A stretch of DNA of 6,287 nt, from assembly GCA_028683995.1 (NCBI GenBank), contig JAQUGU010000100.1:1-6287 (forward strand), in the 5' to 3' direction. The DNA is from Syntrophomonadaceae bacterium (lineage in GTDB: Bacteria > Bacillota > Syntrophomonadia > Syntrophomonadales > Syntrophomonadaceae). Made by a program: the position numbers and the translations under genes. Of this stretch, positions 4,782 to 6,287 are shown piece by piece; position 1 is the stretch's first letter; every line of letters starts with the position of its first letter. The notes below the pieces were generated by a model. That model worked only from the letters and a program-made list of their open reading frames with translations, was not told the DNA's origin and searched no databases.

Positions 4782-5813
4782 TTACTGTTTACTATAGGTT
4801 TCCAGGCAATTTTGCAGAATAATAATGGCTTCGGGCCTGCTCAATGGGTTATTTGGTTGGAAAGTTCCATCTGGATAGCCATGAATAATTCCGGCATTAT
4901 AGGCAATATTAATTCCCTTTTGCCCCCAAATGGGCAACGGATCTTTAAAGGGAGCGGGAGTCGATGTAGCCGTTCCAAATATCATGCCTGCCAATGAGGC
5001 TGCTTCTGCCCGCGAAATACTTTGCTCCGGTTTTAATAAGCCTCCTTCATAACCCTTGATAAAGTCGCTTTCAATCAGGGGTATAATTTTATGTATACCT
5101 GCCTCGTTGCCGGTAACGTCAATGAATAAATCTTCAGGCATTATATTACTATCACCCAATTTAACCGGTGAATCGCTAAACGGCCAGGTCAGCTCGGCCA
5201 AACAGGTGAAAAACTCCAGACGACTGATTTCAGCTTCTGTATCTGTGGAGTATTCTTCTGCTACTTCTATAAACGGAGCTACTCTTACCTTACTATAATT
5301 ATCCTGGTTAAAGACAAAATTAATCACCATAATATCTCCGGTAGTATCTACATGGCTAACCTCTACCGTCAGGGAACGAGGAGTGGCAGCTACAAAGCTT
5401 ATCCCGGGCTTACTACCGGAATCACAAATTTGATTCTTCTTTCCATTCAATTGGTCCGGCCACTCTATATATTGTTTATAACTGTTAGCATCCGGAACCT
5501 GCATATAGCTTATCCCTGGCGGAAGTATAACCATTATTTTCTGGCCCTCTTGCACCGGTATGGCTATGCCAGGTTTTCCAATAATCTGTACTGTGCCCAG
5601 CTCCCTTTTTTCGCCATAGGAAATACAGGGCGACGATAAAACCGTGTTTATCGTATTGCCCTCTTGCGGGCCGTCCGCATTAATGCGGTCAGGGTCACAT
5701 ATAGTTATCTTAATATCAGTATCGGCAAGAACTGGTGAATTAAAATATAATATTATTGCCAGGACTGCAATAAAAGCTGTAGATAATAATATGTATTTTT
5801 TTTGGACTAACAT
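4782..5813 (-). CDS. Exported protein with two SLH (S-layer homology) repeats
   Basis: A 343-residue secreted protein. An N-terminal signal peptide is clear: LVQKK, a hydrophobic core (about residues 8-24) and a likely cut after SPVLA (residue 30). Residues 31-235 form a domain I do not recognise, rich in beta-strand-like stretches, with five cysteines across the protein. The C-terminus has two SLH repeats, about 236-281 (FIKGYEGGLLKPEQSISRAE) and 287-335 (GIIHGYPDGTFQPNNPLSRP). SLH repeats bind pyruvylated secondary cell-wall polymers and usually occur as three, so anchoring by two may be weak or need a partner. The start is ATG 5813, with AGGAGTG (5826-5820) six nt upstream. An upstream TTG extension to 5852 would put a charged stretch before the signal peptide and lacks a ribosome binding site. 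It lies 74 bp behind the SGNH hydrolase gene on the same strand, probably co-transcribed. No clear terminator follows. Confidence 0.82.
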   Translation of the reverse strand: MLVQKKYILLSTAFIAVLAIILYFNSPVLADTDIKITICDPDRINADGPQEGNTINTVLSSPCISYGEKRELGTVQIIGKPGIAIPVQEGQKIMVILPPGISYMQVPDANSYKQYIEWPDQLNGKKNQICDSGSKPGISFVAATPRSLTVEVSHVDTTGDIMVINFVFNQDNYSKVRVAPFIEVAEEYSTDTEAEISRLEFFTCLAELTWPFSDSPVKLGDSNIMPEDLFIDVTGNEAGIHKIIPLIESDFIKGYEGGLLKPEQSISRAEAASLAGMIFGTATSTPAPFKDPLPIWGQKGINIAYNAGIIHGYPDGTFQPNNPLSRPEAIIILQNCLETYSKQ

Positions 5814-5887
5814 AAATATCACTCCTATCTTTCGTAACAACATACACGCCAACTACTGTCAGGGTATCGGTTTAGTTTAATAAACCC

Positions 5888-6287
5888 TCATATTCTCGAA
5901 GTTCTCTCTATTAGCAAAAAATCATAACCTGTTTTGATATAATCCATAACTTTGTCAGCAATTAGCTTCTGCCCTTTTCTATTGGGATGCATCCCGTCTC
6001 TGCAAATAAATTTGGTGAAATCAGGTAACTGCAAAAATGAACTTCGAACATCGATTAGCCTGGTATGAGTTTCTTCGGCAACTTTTGTAATGACAGAACT
6101 GTATTTTTCCTGCCAGTAATAAATCTCCGAGACGCTTCCAATCCATTTAATAATGTTATCTTTGGTAACAGGATTGTTTTTACTAACCCATTCTAAATAT
6201 TTATCGGCATTAAGTGGCGGCAAGGTCATAAGCACGGGAGTAACCTTAATATTTTTTAGCAGTTCTATGGTCTCGCGAAGGGCTGTT
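5888..6287 (-). CDS. SGNH/GDSL-family hydrolase, C-terminal part (runs off right edge)
   Basis: The frame is open from the right edge to TGA 5890-5888, giving the last 133 codons. The strand VTPVLMTLPPLN followed by a variable helical insert, then HTRLIDVRSSFLQ and finally CRDGMHPNRKGQKLIADKV, is the order of the late blocks of SGNH hydrolases. Asp and His in DGMHPN supply two of the catalytic triad; the nucleophilic serine block (GDS) and the Gly/Asn blocks lie outside the window. Members are esterases, lipases or acyl hydrolases, often acting on cell-wall or surface polysaccharide esters. No start is visible: an ATG at 6229 and a GTG at 6235 are internal, since family-like sequence continues upstream of them (TALRETIELLKNIKV). 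Together with the downstream SLH gene it suggests an envelope-related operon. The substrate cannot be told. Confidence 0.78.
   Translation of the reverse strand, partial: TALRETIELLKNIKVTPVLMTLPPLNADKYLEWVSKNNPVTKDNIIKWIGSVSEIYYWQEKYSSVITKVAEETHTRLIDVRSSFLQLPDFTKFICRDGMHPNRKGQKLIADKVMDYIKTGYDFLLIERTSRI

Noticed and set aside
4812..5880. Plus-strand frames of 61-95 codons opposite the SLH gene
   Set aside because: They are antisense to a clear signal-peptide and SLH protein and show no protein-family features.
1..6287. CRISPR array, rRNA, complete insertion sequence or phage genes
   Set aside because: No regularly spaced repeats, rRNA-like blocks, transposase or integrase coding sequence could be seen on either strand.

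Overview
The window looks like chromosomal DNA of a Gram-positive, low-to-moderate GC Firmicute, most likely a clostridial lineage. The reasons are a YdbS/YdbT-type membrane PH-domain pair, a VanR-like response regulator, an S-layer-homology (SLH) exported protein, a BlaR1/MecR1-type M56 peptidase remnant and strong GGAGG-type ribosome binding sites. No species can be named from the sequence.

Layout. On the minus strand at the left edge is the first 23 codons of a VanR-like OmpR-family response regulator (1-71). A gene-free divergent region of about 400 bp follows. It holds a perfect 9-bp inverted repeat, a TTAAG/TTAAC direct repeat with 11-bp period, and a plausible sigma-A promoter firing right. 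Next is a two-gene operon, ydbS-ydbT (473-952 and 945-2354, overlapping by 8 bp), encoding membrane proteins with one and three bacterial PH (bPH2/DUF304) domains. A spacer with unexplained fold-back potential (about 2355-2535) separates it from an AT-rich toxin-antitoxin-like pair: a small lysine-rich protein (2536-2739) and a PemK/MazF-family toxin (2751-3101). The pair has an inverted repeat upstream and a clear intrinsic terminator downstream.

Right of the terminator lies decay. A fragment of an M56 (BlaR1-type) metallopeptidase keeps its HEAVH zinc motif but has lost its N-terminal membrane part and most of the C-terminal half (3131-3517). Immediately after it starts a SEC-C zinc-motif protein whose reading frame is cut by one in-frame TAG (3600-3602). 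The frame stays open on both sides, and the only later ATG start (3780) has no ribosome binding site. A terminator hairpin overlaps its stop codon.

The right end is a separate minus-strand unit: an SGNH/GDSL-type hydrolase entering from beyond the window (5888-6287, C-terminal part), followed 74 bp later by an exported protein with two SLH repeats (4782-5813). Both fit a cell-envelope role.

How the genes may work together. ydbST in Bacillus subtilis belongs to the envelope-stress response and protects against certain antimicrobial peptides. Here it shares its upstream region with a VanR-like regulator, so control by that regulator is a reasonable but untested idea. The toxin-antitoxin pair differs in base composition from its neighbours and abuts the truncated peptidase, suggesting it arrived as an insertion. 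I see no complete novel multi-gene system. The points most worth checking are the amber-interrupted SEC-C gene, the foldable spacer after ydbT, and the scar in the M56 remnant.
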